Shown: positions 8,984 to 17,502 of the stretch, one piece after another
Layout: each line of letters starts with the position of its first letter
Position numbering within the stretch: the first letter of the stretch is position 1
Source: JABDMH01 sp965223025
GTDB taxonomy: Bacteria > Bacteroidota > Bacteroidia > Chitinophagales > Saprospiraceae
DNA: 64,000 nucleotides
Reading direction: 5' to 3'
Assembly: GCA_965223025.1 (NCBI GenBank)
Contig: CBDCVP010000023.1
Span: 496,001-560,000 of the forward strand
The notes under the pieces: generated by a model
Databases searched by the model: none
The model's input: the letters and a program-made list of their open reading frames with translations, nothing else
What the model was told of the DNA's origin: nothing
Position numbers and translations under genes: made by a program

Positions 8984-9751
8984 ATGAAACAGTGGATATC
9001 GATTTGTATTTTGATGTGCCTGGCCTTCTCTAGTCTGCTGGGACAAAACCAGTCTGCTAATGATCCCGAGATCATCAAAGTAGAACTGAAACGCGGAATT
9101 ACTCTCAAGGGCGTATTAGTTGGGGCAAGTCCGGGAAATTACTATTTGCTGCGCTCGACTGATGGTGATACTACGCGCATTCCCCACCGACTCGTTCGGG
9201 CATTTGTTTATGAGGATTCACCACAGCACGTGGCCAAAAGAATGACCAGAGAATATGAGTTTAAGGACCGTGGTTTCTATCATACAGCATCCGCTGGCTT
9301 GCTGATCAATACTGTATCCAGAGAGAATGGTGGATTGACAGGTATAGCATTGTCGGCTGTTTTTGGCTATCAGCGGAATAGGTTGGTTGGCTTCGGTATT
9401 GGATCTGGTGTTGACTTCTATTATCCAAGAGGTGAGGAGTTGATCGCACCCATTTTTGCAGAGGTCAGGGGATATTTTCTAGAGAGAAATATCACACCTT
9501 ACTATTGTATCCGTGGGGGTTACGGCATCGGTATTAAACAGGAGAAAGTAGGCATCACTGGGGTGCAGGGAGGATGGATGATGAATCCTGCAATAGGCTG
9601 GCGTCTCAGTGGCAGAGGAGGTGCCAATCTTACCTTGGACATCGGAGTCAAATTTCAGAAAGCGGCCTTCACTTACCGTAGCAACAGTGAACGTTCGGAA
9701 GTGGATTTGCTCTATCGACGTCTCAATGTAAGGCTTGCCTTGTTGATTTGA
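8984..9751 (+). CDS. Secreted hypothetical protein, probable outer-membrane barrel
   Basis: A 255-residue protein with a signal peptide (MKQWISICILMCLAFSSLLG). Residues 25-70 form a small domain with IKVELKRGITLKGVLVG, resembling the short beta domains that precede outer-membrane proteins in this phylum. From about 95 on, alternating hydrophobic and polar strands rich in Gly and aromatics (SAGLLINTVSREN, VFGYQRNRLVGFGIGSG, GGANLTLDIGVKFQKAAFTYR) suggest an 8-stranded barrel ending in a hydrophobic strand. It starts 12 bp after the LVIVD lipoprotein gene, so the two may act together at the outer membrane. No specific family was recognised. Confidence 0.75.
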   Translation: MKQWISICILMCLAFSSLLGQNQSANDPEIIKVELKRGITLKGVLVGASPGNYYLLRSTDGDTTRIPHRLVRAFVYEDSPQHVAKRMTREYEFKDRGFYHTASAGLLINTVSRENGGLTGIALSAVFGYQRNRLVGFGIGSGVDFYYPRGEELIAPIFAEVRGYFLERNITPYYCIRGGYGIGIKQEKVGITGVQGGWMMNPAIGWRLSGRGGANLTLDIGVKFQKAAFTYRSNSERSEVDLLYRRLNVRLALLI

Positions 9752-10044
9752 GTGATCTTGATGATTCTGTGACCGATACCATAAAACTAATGATCCATGA
9801 AGCCATAATTATCGATAATTTAGATGGAAAGAACTTTAGGGTACCTTCGAAAACATCGTTCATGGTTCGATCAATAAATCATAGATTTTCTAAAATGATC
9901 TCTTCGATTCATACTGCTTTGCTCCTCAGTCACTTAGCTTCGGCTAGGTTCTTTTATCGAGCCTTGTCTAAATCAAAGATGTCTATTTTTCGTATCCATT
10001 CAGACATTTCCGGAAGTACCCTTTGAGTTGATCAGTTAGAATCA
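9752..10044. other. Intergenic region, nothing recognised
   Basis: A 92-codon frame beginning with TTG at 9748 overlaps the previous stop, but its translation has no family features and its codon use is unlike its neighbours. I see no convincing terminator or promoter. Confidence 0.5.
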
Positions 10045-10608
10045 ATGCCCCTGAAGAAAACATATTCAGAAGAAGAACTAGTGAGAGGCTGTGCCGGAAA
10101 CAAAAGGCTGTACCAAGAGGCTTTGTACAGGAGGTATTTTCACGTCATGATAGCCATGTGTCGCAGGTACACCAAAGATGACGAGGTGGCCATCACAATA
10201 TGTAATGACGGGTTTTTAAAAGTATTTAAACATATAGGTTCTTTTGCGTTTAAGGGTTCGCTGGAGGGTTGGATCAGAAGAATCGTCTATCGCGCACTCT
10301 CAGATTATTTTAGAAAGAATTCAAAATACATTCAGTTTATGGTCTTTGAAGACCGGGAGGCAGAGGCTAATCCAGAAGTGATCCCCGGTCTTTATCTGGA
10401 AGATTTAATGCGATTAATAGAAAAACTACCTGAGACCTCCGGGAAGGTTTTTCGACTATATGCCATCGAAGGATTTAACCACCGGGAAATTGGTGAGAAA
10501 TTGACTATGAGCGAAAATACATCAAAATGGCATTTGTCCAATGCCAGAAAAAAATTGCAGCATTTATTAAAAGTACAAAGCAAGGGATATGTCGAAGGAA
10601 GAAATTGA
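10045..10608 (+). CDS. ECF-type RNA polymerase sigma factor
   Basis: A 187-residue sigma-70 family protein of group IV. Region 2 spans about 20-90 (LYRRYFHVMIAMCRRYTKDDEVA ends with a -10 recognition helix followed by FKGSLEGWIRRIVYRALSDYFR). Region 4 spans about 125-180, with VFRLYAIEGFNHREIGEKL and the helix-turn-helix MSENTSKWHLSNARKKLQ. The stop codon lies 20 bp inside the next gene, so the two are translationally coupled. That neighbour has a cytoplasmic N-terminus and a transmembrane helix and is the probable regulator of this sigma factor. The regulon is not visible here. Confidence 0.92.
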   Translation: MPLKKTYSEEELVRGCAGNKRLYQEALYRRYFHVMIAMCRRYTKDDEVAITICNDGFLKVFKHIGSFAFKGSLEGWIRRIVYRALSDYFRKNSKYIQFMVFEDREAEANPEVIPGLYLEDLMRLIEKLPETSGKVFRLYAIEGFNHREIGEKLTMSENTSKWHLSNARKKLQHLLKVQSKGYVEGRN

Positions 10609-11956
10609 TCACTTAGGACACGACATCGAAGATGTTGGGTGGAGCCGGATGCAGGTGCTGCTCGACCGGGAAATGCCTACTAAAAGGCGTCCCTTTTTTT
10701 GGTGGATTTTGTCGGGAGCTGCGCTGGTTGTGCTTGCTGCCTCAGTGATCTTTTCACAGGGCATGATGGATCGAAATGATCTTGACCAGGTTACTACGAC
10801 CAATGCTCCCAAATCAGTGGAAGTCGATCCCAGCGCCCCTCCAGAGCATGACACAGCCCCCCTGGATGGGAAACGAGATGAAGGACTACCTGTTGAAAAA
10901 GAGGCACCGAGCGATTCGGAGGATGCTGCCACTGCAAAACCTCAAACTCCCTTAAAGGATAGAGCTATTTTACCCGAAGATTTAGCAGCGAAGGTCCCGA
11001 GACCGGAAAAGCAGATTCCCGCCGTCGACGATCAGATGGTAGATATAGATCGCAATAAAGCTATACCTGAGTCTCCGGTAGGTGGGGGGCAAGATCAAGT
11101 TGGAACAGTCGAACCTGAAGGAACAACCAGTGGAGTGGACCAGTCAGCTGCAATGCTCAGGCAGAACAAGGGGATTGTTGACCCAGCAGCTAGCATAACT
11201 GAGTACCACCCATTTATTAGGACCAAGGATCTATCGCTCGCGAGGCATCCTGTAGCCATACGTACGGTGACCTATGAGCCCACGATGGCACCGGTAGAGG
11301 CCGAGAGCACTGGCCAATGGCACTTCGGCCTCCAAGCTGCGGGATTGATGGACAATGGTGCCACTAAATTTAGCTGGGATGCAGGAGCTGGCCTGCAGTT
11401 TCACATGTCAAACAAAGTAGCAATCAGTACTGGTGCATACTTCTGGCAGGTCGTGGACAACGAAGATTTTTCCTGGGTAGAAAACTCCGGTACCTTGGAC
11501 GATCAGAGTCTGAGAGTGAATACCCTGGAGCCAGAAATGCCAGCATTGGATTCCTTCGGTGTATCAGTCGGCGTGAGCCAAGTGAGATGGGCTAGAACCC
11601 GAATACTGTCCTATCTGCGGGTACCACTTCATGTAATGATCTTTCCTCAGAGCAGATGGTCACCGCATCTAGGTCTCAGCATGGTGCAACTCATTAGTAA
11701 TAAGTCAGGATTACGCCAGGCAGAGTTTTCGGCGCTGGATGCGCAGGGGGCGGTTAACTACAGTGAGATTAGCGATCTTTTGCGCAGGTTCAATATGACC
11801 TTAGATATTGGCATTCGATATCAAGTGAGTCCGCATTTAGTGCTCGATCTATCTCATATAAGGGCTTTTAAGTCTTATCTCAACTACGAAGTAGGCGGCT
11901 CAGGTGTGCCTGAGATTCATCGTACCTGGCGGTTATCTCTCGGGTACCAATTCTAA
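10589..11956 (+). CDS. Membrane-anchored protein with C-terminal beta-barrel-like domain, putative anti-sigma role
   Basis: A 455-residue protein overlapping the sigma gene by 20 bp. Residues 1-35 are polar and end in KRRP, followed by one transmembrane helix at about 36-56 (FFWWILSGAALVVLAASVIF). Residues 60-230 are a Pro/Asp/Glu-rich, low-complexity linker. Residues 235-455 have beta strands typical of outer-membrane barrels of this phylum (WHFGLQAAGLMDNG, GLQFHMSNKVAISTGAYFW, LDIGIRYQVSPHLVLDLSHIR) and a final aromatic strand SLGYQF. This suggests a chain spanning the envelope from cytoplasm to outer membrane. The anti-sigma role is inferred from coupling and topology; no known anti-sigma motif was found. 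Confidence 0.7.
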   Translation: MSKEEIDHLGHDIEDVGWSRMQVLLDREMPTKRRPFFWWILSGAALVVLAASVIFSQGMMDRNDLDQVTTTNAPKSVEVDPSAPPEHDTAPLDGKRDEGLPVEKEAPSDSEDAATAKPQTPLKDRAILPEDLAAKVPRPEKQIPAVDDQMVDIDRNKAIPESPVGGGQDQVGTVEPEGTTSGVDQSAAMLRQNKGIVDPAASITEYHPFIRTKDLSLARHPVAIRTVTYEPTMAPVEAESTGQWHFGLQAAGLMDNGATKFSWDAGAGLQFHMSNKVAISTGAYFWQVVDNEDFSWVENSGTLDDQSLRVNTLEPEMPALDSFGVSVGVSQVRWARTRILSYLRVPLHVMIFPQSRWSPHLGLSMVQLISNKSGLRQAEFSALDAQGAVNYSEISDLLRRFNMTLDIGIRYQVSPHLVLDLSHIRAFKSYLNYEVGGSGVPEIHRTWRLSLGYQF

Positions 11957-12013
11957 GCAGCCACTCATTGAACTGAATTATTTTGTAACTTATCCCTTCA
12001 AACTATTTTTCTA

Positions 12014-12046
12014 GGGTCGAACACGCTCGTTGTTTGGCCCTTTTTT
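12014..12046 (+). terminator. Rho-independent terminator
   Basis: The 10 bp stem GGGTCGAACA / TGTTTGGCCC contains two G-T wobbles and encloses a 7-nt loop, and is followed directly by six T. It lies 57 bp after the stop of the barrel protein and ends the sigma operon just before the repeat island begins at 12075. Confidence 0.8.
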
Positions 12047-12074
12047 CACCCTCCTTGGGATCGGTATAGTATCC

Positions 12075-12879
12075 GCGGAGCAAAATATGCCCCGCTACGT
12101 TAGGATTGGATCGTAAGTAGCGGTGAATATATTTCGCCGTACCCGAACGTACGAGCAGAGAATTTATAACTACAATCTCGCGGAGCAAAATATGCCCCGC
12201 TACGTTAGGATGGCATTGCATGTAGCGGCGAATATATTTCGCCGGACCCGAACGCACTAGCAGATTAACCCGTCACTACAAACTCGCGGAGCAAAATATG
12301 CCCCGCTACGTTAGGATTGGATCGTAAGTAGCGGCGAATATATTTCACCGGACCCGAACGTACGTGCAGATTATCCGGTCATTGCAATCTCGCGGAGCAA
12401 AATATGCCCCGCTACGTTAGGATTGGATCGCAGGTAGCGGCGAATATATTTCGCCGAGATGAACGTACGAGCAGATAATCCCATCACTACAATCCAGCGG
12501 AGCAAAATATGCCCCGCTACGTTAGGATTGGATCGTAAGTAGCGGCGAATATATTTCACCGGACCCGAACGTACGTGCAGATTATCCGGTCATTGCAATC
12601 TCGCGGAGCAAAATATGCCCCGCTAGGTTAGGATTGGATCGCAAGTAGCGGCGAATATATTTCACCGTACCCGAACGTATGTGCAGATAATCCCATCACT
12701 TCAATCCAGCGGAGCAAAATATGCCCCGCTATGTTAGGATTGGATTGCAGGTAGCGGCGAATATATTTCGCCGGACCCGAACGCACTAGCAGATTATCCC
12801 GTCACTACAAACTCGCGGAGCAAAATATGCCCCGCTACGTTAGGATTGGATCGTAAGTAGCGGTGAATATATTTCGTCG
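12075..12879. repeat. Left repeat array, 8 units of 105-106 bp
   Basis: Unit starts: 12075, 12180, 12286, 12392, 12497, 12603, 12709, 12815. Each core opens with GCGGAGCA, a 5-nt loop and TGCCCCGC, then a 25-bp middle part, then CGGCGAA, a 5-nt loop and TTCGCCG (or TTCACCG). The middle part comes in two versions, with GGATTGGATCGYARG or GGATGGCATTGCATG. Spacers carry either an ATTGCAATCTC or a CACTACAATCCA ending. The last unit (12815) stops after its core, where the transposase segment begins. The array lies in the 3' region of the transposase gene. Confidence 0.95.
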
Positions 12880-12911
12880 AGATGGAAAATGAATTGGTGA
12901 ATCGGAAGAGC

Positions 12912-13487
12912 TTAATAGATTATATCTCGTGGTACGGAGTTGATGCAGAGCCACGTATCTCGATCGAGATTGTGTTTGTTGGATTGATTTTTTAGATACT
13001 GAATTGTCCTTTTCATTTGACTAGCACTTGAGATGATCCTGTCATGAAAATCCCTTTCCCACTTGAATAGTGGAAGTTCATATCGGTCATTTCCAACTTC
13101 GTCAATAAAGGCCTGTCTTTGATGTTCCATGTCATTCGTCCATCTTAAGTTTTGATAAGTGTGTTCTTGGAGGTCATAACAGAGGACTTGGTTAAGCCGT
13201 ATCGAAGAGATGCGTTTGATGTTGTGCATTACATCTGATATGTTGAATTTATTTCTGACCTGGATAAGTAAATGAATATGATCAGGATTTACTTTATATC
13301 CTATCGTATAAAAGTCTTTCTTGATTTCACTTTCAGCAAGGACATCCAACAGCACTTTAGTCAACACATCACTATCAAAGTATGGAAACCTTTCTTTTGG
13401 GTTGGTAGTAATAAAGTAAGCAGCATATGTTTTGTAGATCCTTCTCATGACTCGCTTGACAACAAATGTAAAAGTAATCATTCCCAT
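12912..13487 (-). CDS. REP-associated tyrosine transposase (RAYT, Y1/HUH family)
   Basis: A small single-strand DNA transposase of the IS200/Y1 superfamily, 191 residues from the ATG at 13487. The HUH metal-binding motif is HIH (in NPDHIHLLIQV, about residues 70-72). The catalytic tyrosine is most likely Y164 in MKRTIQYLKNQ, after the RAYT-typical block FKWERDFHDRIISSASQ. The reading frame stays open upstream to 13538 through the neighbouring repeat unit, which would add 17 repeat-encoded residues, and ATG 13448 is a shorter option (178 aa). The family cleaves and joins single-stranded REP hairpins with a covalent 5'-phosphotyrosine link. Here 14 palindromic units lie upstream and 8 downstream of the gene. 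No TnpB partner is present. It looks intact. Confidence 0.88.
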   Translation of the reverse strand: MGMITFTFVVKRVMRRIYKTYAAYFITTNPKERFPYFDSDVLTKVLLDVLAESEIKKDFYTIGYKVNPDHIHLLIQVRNKFNISDVMHNIKRISSIRLNQVLCYDLQEHTYQNLRWTNDMEHQRQAFIDEVGNDRYELPLFKWERDFHDRIISSASQMKRTIQYLKNQSNKHNLDRDTWLCINSVPRDIIY

Positions 13488-13496
13488 TGCAATCTC

Positions 13497-14937
13497 GCGG
13501 AGCAAAATATGCCCCGCTACGTTAGGATGGCATTGCATGTAGCGGCGAATATATTTCGCCGGACCCGAACGTATGTGCAGATAATCCCATCACTACAATC
13601 CAGCGGAGCAAAATATGCCCCGCTACGTTAGGATGGCATTGCATGTAGCGGCGAATATATTTCGCCGTACCCGAACGCACGAGCAGATTATCCCATCACT
13701 ACAATCCAGCGGAGCAAAATATGCCCCGCTATGTTAGGATTGGATCGCAAGTAGCGGCGAATATATTTCACCGGACCCGAACGTACGTGCAGATTATCCG
13801 GTCATTGCAATCTCGCGGAGCAAAATATGCCCCGCTACGTTAGGATGGCATTGCATGTAGCGGCGAATATATTTCGCCGTACCCGAACGTACGTGCAGAT
13901 AATCCCATCACTACAATCCAGCGGAGCAAAATATGCCCCGCTATGTTAGGATTGGATCGCAAGTAACGGCGAATATATTTCACCGGACCCGAACGTACGT
14001 GCAGATTATCCGGTCATTGCAATCTCGCGGAGCAAAATATGCCCCGCTACGTTAGGATTGGATCGCAGGTAGCGGCGAATATATTTCGCCGAGATGAACG
14101 TACGAGCAGATTATCCCATCACTACAATCCAGCGGAGCAAAATATGCCCCGCTACGTTAGGATGGCATTGCATGTAGCGGCGAATATATTTCGCCGTACC
14201 CGAACGCACGAGCAGATTATCCCATCACTACAATCCAGCGGAGCAAAATATGCCCCGCTATGTTAGGATTGGATCGCAAGTAGCGGCGAATATATTTCAC
14301 CGGACCCGAACGTACGTGCAGATTATCCGGTCATTGCAATCTCGCGGAGCAAAATATGCCCCGCTTCGTTAGGATGGCATTGCATGTAGCGGCGAATATA
14401 TTTCACCGGACCCGAACGTACGTGCAGATTATCCCATCACTACAATCCAGCGGAGCAAAATATGCCCCGCTATGTTAGGATTGGATCGCAAGTAGCGGCG
14501 AATATATTTCACCGGACCCGAACGTACGTGCAGATTATCCGGTCATTGCAATCTCGCGGAGCAAAATATGCCCCGCTACGTTAGGATTGGATCGCAGGTA
14601 GCGGCGAATATATTTCGCCGAGATGAACGTACGAGCAGATAATCCCATCACTACAATCCAGCGGAGCAAAATATGCCCCGCTATGTTAGGATTGGATCGC
14701 AAGTAGCGGCGAATATATTTCACCGTACCCGAACGTATGTGCAGATAATCCCATCACTTCAATCCAGCGGAGCAATACATGCCCCGCTACGTTAGGATGG
14801 CATCGCAAGTAGCGGCGAATATATTTCGCCGGACCCGAACGCACGAGCAGATTATCCCGTCACTACAAACCCGCGGAGCAAAATATGCCCCGCTGCGCTA
14901 GGATTGGATCGCAAGTAGCGGCGAATATATTTCACCG
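13497..14937. repeat. Right repeat array, 14 units of 105-106 bp
   Basis: Unit starts: 13497, 13603, 13709, 13815, 13921, 14027, 14132, 14238, 14344, 14450, 14556, 14661, 14767, 14873. The three 105-bp units (14027, 14556 and, on the left, 12392) share a spacer beginning AGATGAACG instead of NACCCGAACG. Unit 14767 has a changed first loop (ATACA) but intact arms, and the terminal unit 14873 has a diverged middle part (CTGCGCTAGG). The array lies upstream of the transposase gene and would form its 5' transcribed region. Confidence 0.95.
13603..14660. repeat. Tandem duplication of a five-unit block (2 x 529 bp)
   Basis: Units starting 13603, 13709, 13815, 13921 and 14027 match, in order, those starting 14132, 14238, 14344, 14450 and 14556. 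The first two pairs read as identical; the others differ at one to a few positions. The block is 529 bp in both copies because both contain one 105-bp unit. This is a recent segmental duplication inside the array. Confidence 0.85.
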
Positions 14938-15251
14938 CACATGAACCCTGAAATCAAAATGAATGTCCTTTTTATGCACGAGGGGCCTGATGCTGACTGC
15001 CTCCATGTTCGGGAACTCCATGGGAGGTAAGGTGTTTCACATAGATCCCTATTTAATCAAAGGATATTTCGTCGGTAAAGATCCGTAGTAGTCCTTACCG
15101 ATTCTTTTCAAATCACCGCTTGCTAGGTCACGACCTTGCATCTTTACTATCTATGTAAATACCTCTTGGTAGAATGCATAGAAAATGGCAAGACAGCAGG
15201 ATACTTTGAGCAGATATAACAAATAGGCTGCCGTCATGAATCCGAATTTTA
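14938..15251. other. Intergenic region right of the repeat island
   Basis: Non-repetitive sequence between the last repeat unit and the stop codon of the M56 gene. No gene, RNA or clear terminator was seen. A short hairpin CCGAAT-TTTATT-ATTCGG at 15242-15259 overlaps the M56 stop codon but has no T-tract. Confidence 0.5.
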
Positions 15252-17492
15252 TTATTCGGTGATTTTGAAATGGCAGCCAGGAGCGATCAACTTGTCATCT
15301 ACGTAAAATCCACGGATGCCGATGAAATCCTTCGGTTTGAGTCTGTCGATGATTTGATCGATGGGATCGTCTCCGTCTGTTTCTTGCTTTTCCGCCTCAA
15401 ATGCGATGTCACACTCCATGGGCAATCCAAGATGGTCAACGTATTTTAGTTTGATGGTTGGAGTCCTATTTACCAGCTTGCCATCGCGATAATACTTTGG
15501 GCGCGTGGTCAACATCTTTTTGCATGCATCGATTGTCATATTTTGTGTCGACACGATACCAATTGGGTAAGGCTCTCCATTGATTGATGCCGACATCATT
15601 CCACGCAAATAAAAGAATGGTTGGGGCTTTCGGATGGCTGGTGCTTCTATTTTGAGGAAGCCCCAATCCACCGTAGTGCTTGTCCGAATGGTGGCATGTA
15701 CATTCGACATTTTACAAACCTCTGAAAAGTAGGATGGCCAGTTGGGATAGTGAACAGTCGGATTGTCATCGTCGTCAAAAGCGGCATAGTATGCCTCCCC
15801 CTGTTTGTTTTCTACTTGAATGACAATAGGAGTCGTGATAGAGCCATTAGACTGGATGTGCTCCAGTACCTGCTCACGCCCCATCGTTCTGGTGCCATCA
15901 TCCATCACCATGATTTGATACTCTTGGCTGGGCGACTCATCATGGCGATTCGTGGTCAGGTGAACTGTGGGTTTGGTCAGGATGCTGATGAGCTGCTCAG
16001 GGCGAACTTTGTTGACATATGGTGTAATTGGGTAGTAGCGAGCATCCAACGATTTAAACGCACTGTATTTCTGATCATCTACGGTCATGTAATCTTCTTT
16101 GGTGTCCATATCTTCGATCAAGATCCCAATCCCGATAAAGGTATTCCCATCGATCATACCAGACACAGAGATCTGTGCTTGATCTTTCACGGATTTGAGA
16201 GCGTGCCTTATTTCAGGTGAACATTTGAATGGGAGATCAAGAACTCGCTGCGATTCATGAGTTTTGACATCCCTGTTTTCAAATTGGGCAAAATGAAGTT
16301 GCAGGTCCACTTCTTGTATTTTGCTTCCTTTCGCTGTGGGAATAATATTGAGGTCATAGATTTCAGGTATTTGGTTTTTATTGATTTTAACAGATGTGCT
16401 CACTGTGCGGACATATTCTTTGGCAGGATCGAGGACTTTACTTGCTACTGGGTAAGTGTGATCGCCCCATGCCAATAAATATTGATCGTTGCCTTCTGTG
16501 ATCAATTGTGCTGGCGGCGGCGGCGGTGCCTTTGCCTCCAAAACATAGGTTTTATCTTCTATTTTACGTATTCCTTGTTTTACCTCGTTCACCCAATCCG
16601 CATTCTGTAGAGAATTGGACAACAGCACTACCATGCCCAACATGGCAGGTACTATGAGCAAATAGGGTAAGTAGGAACTTTTCTGATGTCGGTTTCGATA
16701 GAGCATAGTGATGCGATCTTTTACGAATGAGTTAAAATGGTTGATGCAAAAGGTAGCCTTCCTTACCTCTGTACTTGCAAGGAGCAACGTGATGTAATCT
16801 TTGCGCGTTGTATGATGGTCTGCAACTACCGCATCGGCAATGTACTCATGCAATAGGTGAAGTTCGCGTTTGATGATACCTGCCAATGGATTAAACCAAA
16901 GTACGACTTGCAATAATTCAATGATGATGATGTCGAGGCTATGCCATTGTCGTGCATGGACTAATTCGTGCTGGAGTATTAATGATTTTCCCCTAGGGGG
17001 ATGATATTTATTCAAGAAAATGAAGCTGAAAAAAGAAGCATTAGGAATTTCGGGATGTACAAGGACAGATCGCCCATCCCGTTGCATTCGACCACTGGCT
17101 TTGATCTGCATGTATAGCTGCCACAATTTTACCAGGAACCTTGCGAGCATAATCGCCACCACTAGCAGGTAGATGCCAAATATGATTTGTGCCAGATTGA
17201 CTTGCCAAACCGGTGCTTGCCTCTCCAGGGGTGCGGCCAGCATCACTTGAAATTCATGAGCGCCTGAATTTATGGGCACAATGACATCTTGCACAAATTG
17301 AGAGGCAGCTACCTGCGTTCTTTTCATTGGAAAGTGAAAGACCGGAATGAAAAAAGAAACCAGGCTGGTATAAAGGAGGTAAAACCTATTGGCTAGAAAG
17401 TGAAGATTTCTCCGGAAAATCAGATGATAAATGCTGTAAAATATCGCCAGGCAGAAGCTGACTTTTATTAAATAAAGAAGGTACAGGCTCAT
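15252..17492 (-). CDS. BlaR1/MecR1-type M56 family membrane metallopeptidase
   Basis: A 746-residue sensor-transducer protease. The N-terminal ~290 residues have four hydrophobic segments (about 5-25, 38-54, 98-118 and a later one near LLIVPAMLGMVVLLSNSL) and the M56 zinc motif HELVHARQ (H175, E176, H179), with EYIADAVV downstream as the third ligand region. In the BlaR1 family this protease cleaves, directly or indirectly, the paired BlaI repressor. The remaining ~450 residues should be periplasmic. They lack the penicillin-binding SxxK/SxN/KTG signature of true BlaR1, begin with an APPPPPAQLI stretch and have no family I recognise, so the signal is unlikely to be a beta-lactam. The gene follows the BlaI gene with a 10 bp gap, in one operon. 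Confidence 0.88.
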   Translation of the reverse strand: MSLYLLYLIKVSFCLAIFYSIYHLIFRRNLHFLANRFYLLYTSLVSFFIPVFHFPMKRTQVAASQFVQDVIVPINSGAHEFQVMLAAPLERQAPVWQVNLAQIIFGIYLLVVAIMLARFLVKLWQLYMQIKASGRMQRDGRSVLVHPEIPNASFFSFIFLNKYHPPRGKSLILQHELVHARQWHSLDIIIIELLQVVLWFNPLAGIIKRELHLLHEYIADAVVADHHTTRKDYITLLLASTEVRKATFCINHFNSFVKDRITMLYRNRHQKSSYLPYLLIVPAMLGMVVLLSNSLQNADWVNEVKQGIRKIEDKTYVLEAKAPPPPPAQLITEGNDQYLLAWGDHTYPVASKVLDPAKEYVRTVSTSVKINKNQIPEIYDLNIIPTAKGSKIQEVDLQLHFAQFENRDVKTHESQRVLDLPFKCSPEIRHALKSVKDQAQISVSGMIDGNTFIGIGILIEDMDTKEDYMTVDDQKYSAFKSLDARYYPITPYVNKVRPEQLISILTKPTVHLTTNRHDESPSQEYQIMVMDDGTRTMGREQVLEHIQSNGSITTPIVIQVENKQGEAYYAAFDDDDNPTVHYPNWPSYFSEVCKMSNVHATIRTSTTVDWGFLKIEAPAIRKPQPFFYLRGMMSASINGEPYPIGIVSTQNMTIDACKKMLTTRPKYYRDGKLVNRTPTIKLKYVDHLGLPMECDIAFEAEKQETDGDDPIDQIIDRLKPKDFIGIRGFYVDDKLIAPGCHFKITE

Positions 17493-17502
17493 GAGACGTT
17501 TT

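Larger units (their letters stand above)
12075..14937. mobile_element. REP/RAYT-like repeat island: 22 palindromic units around a Y1 transposase gene
   Basis: The island consists of 8 units (12075-12879), a unique segment with one transposase gene (about 12888-13484), and 14 further units (13497-14937). Units recur every 105-106 bp: a 65 bp palindrome-rich core plus a 40-41 bp spacer. The unique segment lies exactly where a spacer should be, so it interrupts the array in register. RAYT genes in other bacteria are flanked by REP palindromes that they recognise; a tandem array of this size with the gene inside is unusual. The outer ends carry no visible target-site duplication. The neighbouring genes (terminated sigma operon on the left, M56 gene on the right) are intact. 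Confidence 0.85.

Noticed and set aside
9748..10026. 92-codon ORF starting with TTG between the barrel gene and sigma gene
   Set aside because: Overlaps the preceding stop, has no family features, unusual composition and no promoter of its own.
12003..14723. Short ORFs across the repeat array (12003-12257, 12371-12559, 14039-14266, 14535-14723)
   Set aside because: They are translations of the repeat units themselves and repeat the same peptide; the conserved feature is base pairing, not protein.
12075..14937. CRISPR array
   Set aside because: The repeated core is ~65 bp, the spacers are also repeated and near-identical, and no cas genes are present.
12075..14937. Tandem tRNA-like genes, because three abutting stem-loops give a cloverleaf-like outline
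   Set aside because: Lengths and the absence of T-loop and anticodon-arm consensus do not fit tRNA.
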